64,000 nt of DNA from Lysobacter auxotrophicus (GCF_027924565.1 NZ_AP027041.1:186001-250000); one strand, 5' to 3'. Counted from the first letter of the stretch, positions 18,349 through 27,320 are shown. Translations and numbers: made by a program. The notes: a model not told the origin generated them from the letters alone.

Positions 18349-19155
18349 TCAGCTCTTCATGGCCTCGAGGATCCGCATCCGCGCGGTATCGGCGATGCGG
18401 CGGCGGCCTTCGGTCTGCGCCGGAAGGATCGGCTCGAGGAAATGCACTTCGGCCAGCCGCGGCGGTTCGCCGAGCAGGCGCAGGAAATTGGCCAGGAAAC
18501 TCTCGCCGGGCTGGAACGCGACCACGTGCTGCGCGTCGCCATGTTCGCCATAGCGCAGCGCGACCGGCTGCACCGGCACGCCGGCTTCCACCGCGGCCAG
18601 GAAGATGCGCGCGTGGAACGGGCCGATCTCGCGACCGCCGCGCGTGCCGCCTTCCGGGAACACGCCGATCGAGCGGCCTTCGCGCAGGCGCGCGAGCATC
18701 TCGTGCAGCACGCCGCCGAGCGACTCGGTGCTGCCGCGCGAATGGAAGATCGTCTCGCCGCGCGAGGCGAGCCAGCCGACGACCGGCCAGCTGGCGATCT
18801 CGCGCTTGGCGACGAAGCCCATCATGCGCTGGCTGTGCAGGGTTTCGATGTCGATCCAGCTGACGTGGTTGGCCACGAACATCGCCGCACCCGGCAGCGG
18901 CGTGCCGATGCGGCGCAGCCGGAAGCCGAAGATCCACATCAGCCCTGCCGACCACGCGCGGATCGCGCGATGGTCCAGCGGCTCGTCGCCGATGCGCACG
19001 TTCTGGGTGAGCGGGGTGGTCGTCAGCAGCGTCAGCGGCAGGTCGACGAACACGTGCCACAGCAGCAGCGGCACGCGGACGAGATAACGGAGCGCGCGCG
19101 CGGCGGGCGCCGTGGTCGGCGCCGTCGCGCCGGCGTGGGGGGACGGCGCATTCAT
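18349..19155 (-). CDS. 1-acyl-sn-glycerol-3-phosphate acyltransferase (PlsC-like)
   Basis: A 268-residue membrane-associated acyltransferase. The HX4D catalytic motif is NHVSWID (His97, Asp102) and the glycerol-phosphate motif is GVFPEGGTRGG (about 166-176). A hydrophobic N-terminal stretch (LVRVPLLLWHVFVDLPLTLL) anchors it. It would acylate lysophosphatidate in phospholipid synthesis, or a related acceptor; a PlsC paralogue specialised for other lipids cannot be excluded. The start MNAPSPHAG at 19155 is preceded by the short divergent stretch to the thioesterase. Confidence 0.9.
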   Translation of the reverse strand: MNAPSPHAGATAPTTAPAARALRYLVRVPLLLWHVFVDLPLTLLTTTPLTQNVRIGDEPLDHRAIRAWSAGLMWIFGFRLRRIGTPLPGAAMFVANHVSWIDIETLHSQRMMGFVAKREIASWPVVGWLASRGETIFHSRGSTESLGGVLHEMLARLREGRSIGVFPEGGTRGGREIGPFHARIFLAAVEAGVPVQPVALRYGEHGDAQHVVAFQPGESFLANFLRLLGEPPRLAEVHFLEPILPAQTEGRRRIADTARMRILEAMKS

Positions 19156-19271
19156 TGAACGCACGATACCGAAGCTGCGGGGCCGCCACCAGCGCCATGC
19201 GCGGAATGCGGCGTCCACTCCAGACAGGTTTCGCAATGCGCCGGCGCAAGGCGCGCCAGCGCGGCCGCCAA

Positions 19272-19709
19272 TCAGGGACGCGCGATGACCGCCAGCGTGA
19301 TGCGCGAGACGCACACCAGGCGCTGGCGTTCGTCCTCGATGCGGATCTCCCACACCTGCGTGCGCCCGCCTACGTGCAGCGGGCGCGCAGTGCCGGTGAC
19401 GGTGCCCTCGCGCACGCCGCGCAGGTGGTTGGCGTTGATCTCGATGCCGACGCAGGCTTCGTCCTCGCCGACGCACAGCATGCCGGCGCTGCTGCCGAGC
19501 GTTTCGGCCAGCAGCACCGACGCGCCGCCATGCAGCAGGCCGTACGGCTGCCGGGTGCGTTCGTCGACGGGCATGGTGGCGCGGATGAAATCGTGTCCGA
19601 TTTCGGTGAACACGATGCCCAGGGGCTCCATCGCGGTGTTGCGCGAGAGCGCGTTGAGCGTGGCGAGATCCGGTGGGGTGCGGAACGGGGAGCGCGGCGT
19701 CGTATCCAT
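19272..19709 (-). CDS. PaaI-family hotdog-fold thioesterase
   Basis: A 145-residue hotdog protein. QPYGLLHGGASVLLAETLGS carries the catalytic HGG-x-E/D region, followed by GIEINANHLRGVREGTVTG and the closing beta-strands VWEIRIEDERQRLVCVSRIT. It hydrolyses acyl-CoA thioesters, probably aromatic or medium-chain. I start it at ATG 19709; GTG 19715 is an alternative. It is in the same direction as the lipid genes downstream. Confidence 0.9.
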   Translation of the reverse strand: MDTTPRSPFRTPPDLATLNALSRNTAMEPLGIVFTEIGHDFIRATMPVDERTRQPYGLLHGGASVLLAETLGSSAGMLCVGEDEACVGIEINANHLRGVREGTVTGTARPLHVGGRTQVWEIRIEDERQRLVCVSRITLAVIARP

Positions 19710-19742
19710 GGGCACACCTTAGCGGAGCGGCACGCGAGACCC

Positions 19743-19805
19743 AAAAAAAGGGCCCGATAGTCAGTGCGTCGCTACGGAGAGAGTCCGGCGCACCGACTAC
19801 GGGCC
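19743..19805 (-). terminator. Strong intrinsic terminator after the tandem small genes
   Basis: Read on the minus strand, GGCCCGTAGTCGGTGCG pairs with CGCACTGACTATCGGGCC across a 20-nt loop with one mismatch and a bulge, and is followed by CTTTTTTT. It closes the unit containing the two small paralogues and insulates the thioesterase gene. Confidence 0.85.
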
Positions 19806-19914
19806 AGGGGGAACGGGGATGCTGATTCGGGTCGACGTGGGCGGTTCGGAGGCCTGCATGGGTCCAGTCACGAAGGAGCGCGGGTCGGGGTGGAGCACGG
19901 GCACCGCGATGGGC

Positions 19915-20097
19915 TTACGCGCAACGGAAGCGCGGCTGCATCCAGTCCTGGGCATAGCGGCGGGTGCTGGCGTAGCCGCTGCTGTTGCCGTAGCCCACGC
20001 CGAAGTCGCGTTCGCGATGGACGTGGCGCACCGGCAGCGGGACGACGTTCGCGCGCGGGGCGTTGGAGCGGGTCGGGATGGCGAAGAAAGCGTTCAT
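19915..20097 (-). CDS. Small protein of unknown function, tandem copy 2 (60 aa)
   Basis: Sixty residues from ATG 20097 with AGGACACCGCC in front. The N-terminal half (MNAFFAIPTRSNAPRANVVP) is variable; the C-terminal half HRERDFGVGYGNSSGYAS followed by TRRY closely matches its upstream neighbour. The mature-looking end is QPRFRCA and carries the only cysteine. Rich in Arg, Gly, Ser and Tyr, with no signal peptide or membrane segment. I do not recognise the family. Near-identical leader sequences (AGGA plus a CCGCC ATGAACGC start) support recent duplication. Confidence 0.7.
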   Translation of the reverse strand: MNAFFAIPTRSNAPRANVVPLPVRHVHRERDFGVGYGNSSGYASTRRYAQDWMQPRFRCA

Positions 20098-20138
20098 GGC
20101 GGTGTCCTGACGTTCGGTACTGCGTGGTGGTGCGGGAC

Positions 20139-20327
20139 TTACGCGAAGCGGAAGCGCGGCGGCGCCCACTCGGTCGTGTAGCGACGGTTGCTGGCATAGC
20201 CGCTGCTGGAGCCGTAGCCGACGCCGAAATCGCGTTCGCGATGGGTGCGGGACGGGGCGTTCATCAGGGCAAGGGGGGAAACCGGAGCGGACTTGGCGGA
20301 CGGGGCGAAAGTGGAGAGGGCGTTCAT
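20139..20327 (-). CDS. Small protein of unknown function, tandem copy 1 (62 aa)
   Basis: Sixty-two residues from ATG 20327 with AAGGATTCCGCC in front. The core HRERDFGVGYGSSSGYAS then NRRYTTEW is shared with the following gene, 41 bp downstream. Ends PPRFRFA. The conserved half is Gly/Ser/Tyr/Arg-rich and highly charged at its N side; the other half diverges, so selection seems to act on the C-terminal core. Function unknown; nucleic-acid binding or a modified peptide are guesses. The gene is preceded by a GTGTTG-N8-CAACAC palindrome. Confidence 0.72.
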   Translation of the reverse strand: MNALSTFAPSAKSAPVSPLALMNAPSRTHRERDFGVGYGSSSGYASNRRYTTEWAPPRFRFA

Positions 20328-20365
20328 GGCGGAATCCTTCGTGGGGGGTGGGGTAGTGCCTCGGT

Positions 20366-20385
20366 GTGTTGGTAAAGTACAACAC
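20366..20385. promoter_or_regulatory. Palindrome upstream of the small-protein pair
   Basis: GTGTTG (20366-20371) and CAACAC (20380-20385) form a perfect 6-bp inverted repeat around GTAAAGTA, 39 bp upstream of the first small gene. The size and position fit a repressor or activator site. The rest of the gene-free stretch 20386-20673 holds only a GC-rich hairpin near 20608-20623 (GCCCCGAGCGGGGGGC). Confidence 0.45.
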
Positions 20386-20673
20386 CAGATCTATTCCGCC
20401 ATGGGCCAGAAGTCACCCCACCGAAGACCTACCTTGGCGAGGCACGGCCGCAGCCGGAACTCGCTGATATAGATGGACATTTCGGCGCTTCCGTTGCCAT
20501 GACTGATGGCAGGGGTCCCATGGCGGGACGCACGCGCGCGCCTCCCGCTCGCCGACCGGTACGAGAGGGAGGGTGAGGACCGTCACATTCAGGAAGCTGG
20601 ATGGGGCGCCCCGAGCGGGGGGCTTTCCGGCCAGTGCGCGAAACGCGACCCGACAAGGCTTTGGGGATGCCGC

Positions 20674-22734
20674 TTAGAGGATCGGCGCGAGCCCCGCGCC
20701 GAACGCGGTGAAGATCCGCGTCGTGATCGCCTTCATGCCGACGTCGACTTCGGGGAAGTCGCCCACCGGCTGGTAGCACGCACGGAAGTTTGGATCGCTG
20801 GGCAGCAGCGGTTGCGGGCACGCGGCGCTGGCGACGAACTCGTAGCTGGTCGCGTAGCGCATCGGCCACAGGTCCAGGATCGGCATCGCCTCGAACATCT
20901 TGCCCAACGAGTAGTTGAGCCCCGAAAACACCGGCGGCTTGTCGCGCCGCGCGATCACCCACGAATTGGCCGGCGCGATGTCGCGCTTGATGCTCGCGCG
21001 CAGCGCCTGCGCGAAGTCGCGATCCTCGATCACCACCGCGCTCTCGGTGTTGTAGTGATCGCCGCGCGGATCGAAGTTGTGCGTGCCGACCACGCCGATG
21101 CGGCCATCGATCACCATCGACTTCGCATGCAACCCGATGCGGATGCCCGCGCGCTGCAGCGGCACCGGCTGGTTCGCGCGGCGCGTGCTGTAGCGCAGCG
21201 CGCTGTACTCGCGCGACAGCGCGCGCTGGTATTCCGCGCGGTCGACGCTGCTGTTGCGGTCGTACTTCCTGCGCAGTTCGCGACGGGTCTGCGCCATGTC
21301 GACCGGCGGCGTGGGCGGCTCGTCGGCGGGCTTCGTCGAGGCCGCGGTGCCGCCGCTTTCGCCGGTGAGCGCGCGCCCGGCCGAGATCGAACCCGTATCG
21401 GCGTCGGAGTCTTCGTCCTGCGTGCCGGTACCCAGGTCGGGTAGCGCGGCGCCAGTGGCTGCGATGTCGATCGGCGCATCCAGCGGAAAGGGTTTGTACT
21501 CGAAGATGTTGAAGCCGAGTTCGCGCAGGTAACGACGCTTGTACTTGTACGACAGCGCGTAGGCGATGAACGCGTCGGTCGCCGCGAGGCTGTTGGTGGA
21601 GATGATGATCTTCGGGCGCTGCTCGTACGGGCGCTCATGGAGCTTGCGGAACATGTCCTGCGCGGCGTCGGACAGCACCAGGTACGGCGTCTGCAGCACG
21701 ACTTCCTGCTGCGCCGACTCGATCAGGCCGCGAAGCGAGCCGGAAGCCACGGCCTGCTGGTCGGCGTTCTCGGCGCGGTGTTTCTCGGGCGTGTCGGAGA
21801 TGTAGCGCACCTCGCCCACGCGCATCGCGCGCGAGGCGAGGCGTTCCTCGATCAATGCGCCGTCGGCGGCGTCGCGTCGCATCGCCTCCGCGCGTTCGGG
21901 GCGTTCGAAGTGCGAGGGCGGGAGCGGCGGCACGCCGCTGGAGAGCAGGCGCCCGCCGACGTCGCTCAACTTCTCCACCGGCACGCTGCGCCGATCGTTC
22001 CAGAACAGCGCGAAGTCCTCGCGCATCACGCGGGCGACCGGACCGGCGACCAGCAGGTCGCGATCGCGGAAGTTGTACTCGTCGTCCCAGTCGTAATAGT
22101 CGTCCTGGTAGTTGCGCCCGCCGGTGATGCCGACCGCGCCGTCCACCAGCAGCAGTTTGGTGTGCATGCGCTGGTTGAGCGTGCGCCAGCAGCAGGCGGC
22201 GGCCAGCGCGTATTGCGGGTAGGTGATCTGCGCGCGGCCGAGCACGGGGCTGTACAGCTTGAGCTCGAAGTTGGCGTGCGCGCCGGCCAGCGCGGCGAGC
22301 GTGTCGACGTGCTTGAGCGCGGAAAGCTGGTCGATCAGCACGCGCACGCGCACGCCGCGTCGCGCGGCGGCGAGCAGTTCGTCGAGCACCAGCCGCCCTG
22401 CATCGTCCTCGTCGAAGATGTAGGTCTGCAGGTCGATGGCGGTGGTCGCGCTGCGGATGAGGTTAACGCGCGCGAGCAGCGCATCCGGGCCACGGTCGAG
22501 GATCAGCGCGTAGTGCGCCGGCGCCTGCGGGGTTGAGTCCGCGAACGCCCGTCCCGCAAGCGCGCGCAGCGGCGAGCGCTGGGCGCAGGCGTCCGCCTGC
22601 GTGCAGTCCAGCTGGGTAGAACGCGCGGCCACGACCTTCGCGGTGACCTGCTCGCGCTGCGCGCCGGACAGCGAGGCGCATGCGCCCAGCGCCAGCGACA
22701 GCATCGCGACGGCGAGTCGAACGGCGGGCTTCAC
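20674..22734 (-). CDS. Phospholipase D-family lipoprotein (cardiolipin synthase-like)
   Basis: A 686-residue protein starting at GTG 22734, which overlaps the yceI stop by 4 bp (GTGA). The lipobox LALGAC makes it a lipoprotein. Two HKD motifs are complete: HTKLLLVDGAVGITGGRN and HAKSMVIDGRIGVVGTHNFD. It would hydrolyse or transfer phosphatidyl groups at the envelope. Between them, about residues 440-500, is a low-complexity acidic and Thr/Pro-rich insert (GTGTQDEDSDADTGS). Related proteins are often annotated as cardiolipin synthase C; phospholipase activity is equally possible. Confidence 0.92.
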   Translation of the reverse strand: MKPAVRLAVAMLSLALGACASLSGAQREQVTAKVVAARSTQLDCTQADACAQRSPLRALAGRAFADSTPQAPAHYALILDRGPDALLARVNLIRSATTAIDLQTYIFDEDDAGRLVLDELLAAARRGVRVRVLIDQLSALKHVDTLAALAGAHANFELKLYSPVLGRAQITYPQYALAAACCWRTLNQRMHTKLLLVDGAVGITGGRNYQDDYYDWDDEYNFRDRDLLVAGPVARVMREDFALFWNDRRSVPVEKLSDVGGRLLSSGVPPLPPSHFERPERAEAMRRDAADGALIEERLASRAMRVGEVRYISDTPEKHRAENADQQAVASGSLRGLIESAQQEVVLQTPYLVLSDAAQDMFRKLHERPYEQRPKIIISTNSLAATDAFIAYALSYKYKRRYLRELGFNIFEYKPFPLDAPIDIAATGAALPDLGTGTQDEDSDADTGSISAGRALTGESGGTAASTKPADEPPTPPVDMAQTRRELRRKYDRNSSVDRAEYQRALSREYSALRYSTRRANQPVPLQRAGIRIGLHAKSMVIDGRIGVVGTHNFDPRGDHYNTESAVVIEDRDFAQALRASIKRDIAPANSWVIARRDKPPVFSGLNYSLGKMFEAMPILDLWPMRYATSYEFVASAACPQPLLPSDPNFRACYQPVGDFPEVDVGMKAITTRIFTAFGAGLAPIL

Positions 22735-23345
22735 GGTGCGGTCTCGACCAGGCGCACGCGCAGCATGAAGCGGACCCGGTCGGCGAGCGCGAACTGCCAG
22801 CCGTCCAGGCCGTAGTCGTCGCGGCTGATGCTGCCGCTGGCGATGACGTCGCAGTCGCGTCCGGGCTCGTCGCACTCCGGGCGCGACAGGGTGAAGGTTT
22901 CCATGCGCGTCACGCCGTGCATCGACAATCGGCCGCGCATGCGCCCGCCGGTGCGGACGAGGGTGTCCGGATGGGGTTCGGAAACGAACTCGATGTAGGG
23001 GTAGCGCTGTGCATCGAAGAAATTCGGCCCGCGCGCGAGCGCGGTGTAACGGTCGGAGCCGGCGACGACCACGCCGTCGGTGCGCAGGACGATGCGCACG
23101 CGGTGTCGGCCGTCGGCCAGGGTGGAGACTTCACCTTCATACTGGGGGAACACGCCCGCCACGCGCTGGCCCCAGCGGGTGCGCAGCTCGAAGCCGAAGC
23201 GGGTGTGATGCGGATCGAAGGTGCGGGATGACGCGGAAACTACGGGCGGTTCGGGAGCAGCGACCGTTTCCTGCGCCCATGCCGGCCAGAAGGCCAGCAG
23301 GCACGGCAGCAGGAAGCGGGCGGGATGCGGTCGGCGTTCCCTCAC
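22731..23345 (-). CDS. Exported YceI-like protein
   Basis: A 204-residue periplasmic protein from GTG 23345, overlapping the sixA stop by 4 bp. A signal peptide (RFLLPCLLAFWPAWAQ) precedes a lipocalin-like YceI domain: FDPHHTRFGFELRTRWGQRV, YPYIEFVSEP, LSMHGVTRMETFTL and SRDDYGLDGW. YceI proteins bind polyisoprenoid lipids. The same-operon phospholipase D suggests an envelope lipid role. Confidence 0.88.
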   Translation of the reverse strand: MRERRPHPARFLLPCLLAFWPAWAQETVAAPEPPVVSASSRTFDPHHTRFGFELRTRWGQRVAGVFPQYEGEVSTLADGRHRVRIVLRTDGVVVAGSDRYTALARGPNFFDAQRYPYIEFVSEPHPDTLVRTGGRMRGRLSMHGVTRMETFTLSRPECDEPGRDCDVIASGSISRDDYGLDGWQFALADRVRFMLRVRLVETAP

Positions 23346-23818
23346 GGCCACCAGAAGGCGCTGAGCTGCGCCACGCCGGGCTCGAGCCCGCTGTCGGCCG
23401 GCACCGACAACACCGCGATGCCTCCCGGCGGCATGCCGCGGTACTCGCCGGTCTGTCCGCTGTGCAGCAGCGCCGCCAGCCGTTCCAGCCCGGGGTTGTG
23501 GCCCACCAGCATCAGGCGTTCGGCCTCGCGATGCGTGTCGGCCAGCGAGATCAGCGTGCCGGGCGTGGCTTCATAGATCGACGGCTCGATGCGCTGGTCG
23601 ACGTAGCCGATGGCGGCGAGCACCGCTTCCAGCGTCTCGCGCGTGCGGCGCGAGGGCGAGCAGAGGATGCAGTCCGGCACCAGCTTGTTCTCCGCCAGCC
23701 AGCGCCCGGCGGCTTCGGCCTCGGCCAGGCCTTCGGCCGAGAGCGGGCGGTCCAGGTCGGCCTGTCCGTTGCCGGCGGGGTCCGCGTGGGCGTGGCGTAG
23801 CAGGATCAGTTCACGCAT
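23342..23818 (-). CDS. sixA: Phosphohistidine phosphatase SixA
   Basis: A 158-residue histidine phosphatase. The N-terminal LILLRHAHAD contains the catalytic His of the RHG family; SPSRRTRETLEA and LMLVGHNPGLERL supply the remaining pocket residues. SixA removes phosphate from phosphohistidine in phosphotransfer proteins. It leads a translationally coupled operon with yceI and a phospholipase D gene (two successive GTGA overlaps). Confidence 0.9.
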   Translation of the reverse strand: MRELILLRHAHADPAGNGQADLDRPLSAEGLAEAEAAGRWLAENKLVPDCILCSPSRRTRETLEAVLAAIGYVDQRIEPSIYEATPGTLISLADTHREAERLMLVGHNPGLERLAALLHSGQTGEYRGMPPGGIAVLSVPADSGLEPGVAQLSAFWWP

Positions 23819-23889
23819 GCGCGGGCGACTCCGGTTTGGACAGGGACGGGCAGTTCATGGGCGCCATTATCACGTAACGGCGTGATGGC

Positions 23890-24522
23890 TCAGGCTTTCC
23901 TGAGCCATTTGAGCAAAGGCTGCCAATCGTCCTGGTGATCGCGCACCTGGGCGGAGTGGTAGTCGAACAGGCTCTTCCCCAGCCCGGTGAGCACGACGTA
24001 CGCCTGACTGTCGCGCAACTGCGCCACCACCGGATACGGCCATGCGGACAACAACTCGAGCGCCTGCTGGGACGCGTTCGTCCACGGCTTGAGCTTGTTG
24101 CCCACCAACCCGACGCGCAGCTGGCCCTTGCGTACGCGCGGGTGCCTGGCGAGCGAGTCGAGGAAGGGCACGGTCGCCTCGATGTCCAGCGCCGACGGCT
24201 GCACCGGGACGACGACCGCGTCGGCCTCCTCGAGGAAGGCGTCCAGGTCGTCGGCCATCGCGCCGGCGGCGGCGTCGATCACCAGCCGCTGGGTGTCGTC
24301 GGGCAGCTGCTTGCGCCATGCCTTGCGGCGGGTGCCGTCGAGCGGGAGCACCGCGCTGTCCAGGCCGGCCCGGCGCTGCGCCCAGCGGGTCGAGGATTCC
24401 TGCGGGTCGGCATCGACCAGCGCGGTGCGCAGGCCGTCGAGCGCCGACTGCGCGGCAAGGTGCGTGGCGATCGTGGTCTTGCCCACGCCGCCCTTGGAAC
24501 TGGCCACCAGCACGGTCTTCAT
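23890..24522 (-). CDS. ParA-family ATPase
   Basis: A 210-residue deviant Walker ATPase: [18 protein letters not shown] (residues 8-25, signature lysine in KGGVGKT), DADPQESS as the A' motif and VIDAAAG for Walker B. It lacks the N-terminal DNA-binding extension of plasmid ParA and has no ParB partner nearby, so it resembles orphan ParA/MinD-like proteins that position cellular cargo. It is 71 bp upstream of sixA in the same direction and may be the first gene of that transcript. Confidence 0.9.
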   Translation of the reverse strand: MKTVLVASSKGGVGKTTIATHLAAQSALDGLRTALVDADPQESSTRWAQRRAGLDSAVLPLDGTRRKAWRKQLPDDTQRLVIDAAAGAMADDLDAFLEEADAVVVPVQPSALDIEATVPFLDSLARHPRVRKGQLRVGLVGNKLKPWTNASQQALELLSAWPYPVVAQLRDSQAYVVLTGLGKSLFDYHSAQVRDHQDDWQPLLKWLRKA

Positions 24523-24644
24523 GCGGACTCCCTCTGGATGGAAGCCGCAGCGTACACGGGGCCGGGCGACGGAACCATGCGCCGGACGGCCGCCCGCGAC
24601 GGCGATCCGGCGCGTTCGTCCGTAGGCGAACTCCGTCCGCCGCG

Positions 24645-25556
24645 TCAGGTCCCGGCGCCCCAGGCCGCCCAGAGCGGCAGGGTCGCCAGCGACAGCAGCA
24701 GGCCGTAGCCGACCATCGCCGCCGCCAGCCGGGGCGCGAGGCCATGGGCGATCGCGAGCGCCCCGGCGGTGACCATCGACGGCATCGCCGCTTCGAGCAC
24801 GGTGACGCGGGCCATCGGGCCGTGCAGGTTCAGGATCGGTACCAGCAGCAGGGCGAGCGCGGGCATGACGGCGAGCTTCAGCACGAGCCCCACCGCCAGC
24901 GGTTTGAGCTCATCGCGCGGCAGGGCAAAGCGCACCGACAGGCCGATGGTCAGCATCGCCAGCGGCAGCAGCGCGTCGGACAGTTTCTGGAGCCCGCCCG
25001 CGACCCACGCCGGCGGCTCGGCCGGCATCACCGTGAAGCCGGCGAGCAGCGCCCACAGCGGCGGGAACTTCGCGATGCGCAGCGCCATCTCGCGCGGCGA
25101 CGGCGAATACTCGCCGCCATAGCGCGCGAGCACCCACAGCCCGAAGGTCGACAGGATCACGAACGTGCCGAACTGGTCGTACACCACCGCGTACGGCAGT
25201 GCGTGGTCGCCGACCAACGCACGCGTCAGCGGATAGCCGAGGAAACTGGTGTTGCCCAGCGCGACGGTGAGCATCAGCACCGCGGTTTCGTCGCGACGGA
25301 ACCCCAGCCAGCGCGACAGCGCGCCCACGATCAGCACGGTCGCGCCGAGCAGCAGCCACGGCACGGCGATCACGCCCAGCAGCGCCGGCTCCAGGTGCAG
25401 CCGCGGCACGTAGCGCAACACCGCCGCCGGCAGGCAGACGTACAACACGACCAGGTTCAACGTGCGCGCGGCGTCGCCCGGCAGCACGCGCAACCGCTGG
25501 AAGAGATACCCCAGCGCCAGCATCGCCAGCACGAGGGCGAAGGCGTCGAAAGCCAT
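24645..25556 (-). CDS. AEC-family (auxin efflux carrier-like) transporter
   Basis: A 303-residue integral membrane protein with about ten hydrophobic spans, starting [20 protein letters not shown]. The segments [13 protein letters not shown] and [15 protein letters not shown] are typical of the AEC family, which moves organic acids or other anions. Substrate unknown. It is divergent from the AAA ATPase across about 107 bp, which probably contains both promoters, though I find no clear -10 or -35. Confidence 0.88.
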   Translation of the reverse strand: MAFDAFALVLAMLALGYLFQRLRVLPGDAARTLNLVVLYVCLPAAVLRYVPRLHLEPALLGVIAVPWLLLGATVLIVGALSRWLGFRRDETAVLMLTVALGNTSFLGYPLTRALVGDHALPYAVVYDQFGTFVILSTFGLWVLARYGGEYSPSPREMALRIAKFPPLWALLAGFTVMPAEPPAWVAGGLQKLSDALLPLAMLTIGLSVRFALPRDELKPLAVGLVLKLAVMPALALLLVPILNLHGPMARVTVLEAAMPSMVTAGALAIAHGLAPRLAAAMVGYGLLLSLATLPLWAAWGAGT

Positions 25557-25663
25557 GCCGCATCCTGTGTTCCGGACGGCCATGGTCGCCACTGCGGCGC
25601 GCCGGCTCAAGCTCGACCATTGGGTATGATCGCCGCTCCGACACGGACGCCGCCTCGAGCCCG

Positions 25664-27151
25664 ATGACCGACCTGCAGGACCTCACCGCGCTCATCCGCG
25701 CCAACACCCCGCTCATCGTCATCGAAACGCGCGACGAAGCCCGCGTCGTCGAACTCTTCCGGCAGGCGCTGATGCACGTATGGCGCGCGCTGCACCGCTG
25801 GTCGATCACCGAAGGGCTGCGTCGCATCGACCTAGATCGCGAGGATCCGGCCGAGATCGCGCCGGATGCGTCCAACACGCTGCAGGCGATCCGCAACGCC
25901 GAACAGCGCGGCATCTACCTGTTGCTCGATTTCCATCCGTACCTGGGTTACGCCAGCACGCAGCGGCAGCTGCGCGACCTCCTGCAGCGCCGCGATTGCG
26001 AACCGCACGTGCTGGTGCTGGTCGGGCACAAGGTCGAACTGCCGGCCGAACTCGAATCGCTGGCGGTGCGCTACACACCGCGCCTGCCCGACGCCAACGC
26101 GCTGCTCAAGCTGGTGCGCGAGGAGGCGGCGAACTATGCGAAGGAACACGGCGGCCGCCGCGTCGAGGTCGACGGCGAAGCCGTGCAGCAGATCGTGCGC
26201 AACCTGCGCGGGCTCGATCCGATCGACGCACGCCGCATAGCGCGGCAGCTGATCTTCAACGACGGCGCGCTCGGCCCGGGCGACCTGCCGGAACTGGCCA
26301 AACTCAAGTTCGAACTGCTCAACCGCAGCGGCCATCTGCATTACGAGTACGACACCGCGCGCATGGACGACGTCGCCGGTGCGACGCGCTTCAAGCGCTG
26401 GGTGCAGCAGCGGCGCGACGTGTTCGTCAGCGGCGAGGCGCCGGCGGGGCTGGATCCGCCGAAGGGCGTGTTGCTGCTTGGCGTGCAGGGGTGCGGCAAG
26501 TCGATGCTCGCCAAGGCCGTCGCCGCCGGTTTCGGCGTGCCGCTGGTGCGGCTGGATTTCGGCACGCTGTACGACAAGTTCCACGGCGAAACCGAGAAGA
26601 ACCTGCGCGACGCATTGTCGTCCGCCGAACAACTCGAACCCTGCGTGCTGTGGATCGACGAGATCGAAAAGGGACTGGCCGGGGACGGCGGCGACGGCGA
26701 TGGCGGCGTGTCGCGCCGCGTGCTCGGCTACCTGCTGACGTGGATGGCCGAACGCAAGTCGCGCGTGTTCCTCGTCGCCACGGCGAACCAGATCGACGCG
26801 CTGCCGCCGGAACTGCTGCGCAAGGGCCGCTTCGACGAGATCTTCTTCGTCGATCTGCCCAGCGCAACGACGCGCGAGCAGCTGTTCGCGCTGCACCTGC
26901 GGCGCCGTTCGCTGGAGCCGGCCGCGTTCGACGTAGCCGGGCTTTCGGCCGCGAGCGAGGGGTTTTCCGGCGCGGAGATCGAGCAGGCCATCGTCGCCGC
27001 GCTGTATGCCGCGCATGCGAGCAAGTCGCCGCTCAACGATTTCATGCTGCGCGCCGAACTGAAGCAGACGCGTCCGTTGTCGGTGCTGATGGCCGAGCGC
27101 GTGCAGGAGCTGCGCGACTGGGCGCAGGGGCGGACGGTGCCGGCGGAGTGA
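25664..27151 (+). CDS. AAA+ ATPase (Ycf46-like)
   Basis: A 495-residue protein. The N-terminal 230 residues (LTALIRANTPLIVIETRDEA) form the domain seen in Ycf46-type ATPases. The AAA module has Walker A LLGVQGCGKSMLAK (Lys279), Walker B VLWIDEIEK and sensor ATANQIDALPPELLRKGRFD with the arginine finger, plus a C-terminal helical lid. A GDGGDGDGG loop follows Walker B. These proteins are related to FtsH/CDC48 but lack a protease; their client is mostly unknown. It is a single-gene unit. Confidence 0.9.
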   Translation: MTDLQDLTALIRANTPLIVIETRDEARVVELFRQALMHVWRALHRWSITEGLRRIDLDREDPAEIAPDASNTLQAIRNAEQRGIYLLLDFHPYLGYASTQRQLRDLLQRRDCEPHVLVLVGHKVELPAELESLAVRYTPRLPDANALLKLVREEAANYAKEHGGRRVEVDGEAVQQIVRNLRGLDPIDARRIARQLIFNDGALGPGDLPELAKLKFELLNRSGHLHYEYDTARMDDVAGATRFKRWVQQRRDVFVSGEAPAGLDPPKGVLLLGVQGCGKSMLAKAVAAGFGVPLVRLDFGTLYDKFHGETEKNLRDALSSAEQLEPCVLWIDEIEKGLAGDGGDGDGGVSRRVLGYLLTWMAERKSRVFLVATANQIDALPPELLRKGRFDEIFFVDLPSATTREQLFALHLRRRSLEPAAFDVAGLSAASEGFSGAEIEQAIVAALYAAHASKSPLNDFMLRAELKQTRPLSVLMAERVQELRDWAQGRTVPAE

Positions 27152-27185
27152 GGGGCGGCGCGGCGCGGCCGCCAATGCGGGCGTT

Positions 27186-27217
27186 CCCCGGGTGCGTTTC
27201 GCTTACCCCGGCTACAA
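27186..27217. repeat. REP-like unit (family A)
   Basis: CCCCGGGTGCGTTTCGCTTA then CCCCGGCTACAA. It is an inverted-orientation copy in the 169 bp between the AAA ATPase and the next gene. Confidence 0.7.
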
Positions 27218-27320
27218 GGGCGGGCATGTCGCGCGTCGACCGACCGGGGTCGTGACCTCCGGGCCACGCGGCTGACGTGCGCCGGCGCGAACATGCGCCG
27301 AGCTTTCGTGGAGCCGCGCG

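Noticed and set aside
19819-20181. A 120-codon plus-strand frame over the two small paralogues
   Set aside because: The two minus-strand small genes share a conserved core, ribosome-binding sites and a terminator, so they are the real genes.
20608-20623. GCCCCGAGCGGGGGGC hairpin as the terminator of the phospholipase D gene
   Set aside because: The T-rich side lies on the plus strand, whereas the gene is on the minus strand; no plus-strand gene ends there.
26690-26715. GGCGACGGCGATGGCGGC run in the AAA ATPase as a frameshift-prone repeat
   Set aside because: The frame is continuous with normal AAA motifs on both sides, and a Gly/Asp loop after Walker B is acceptable.
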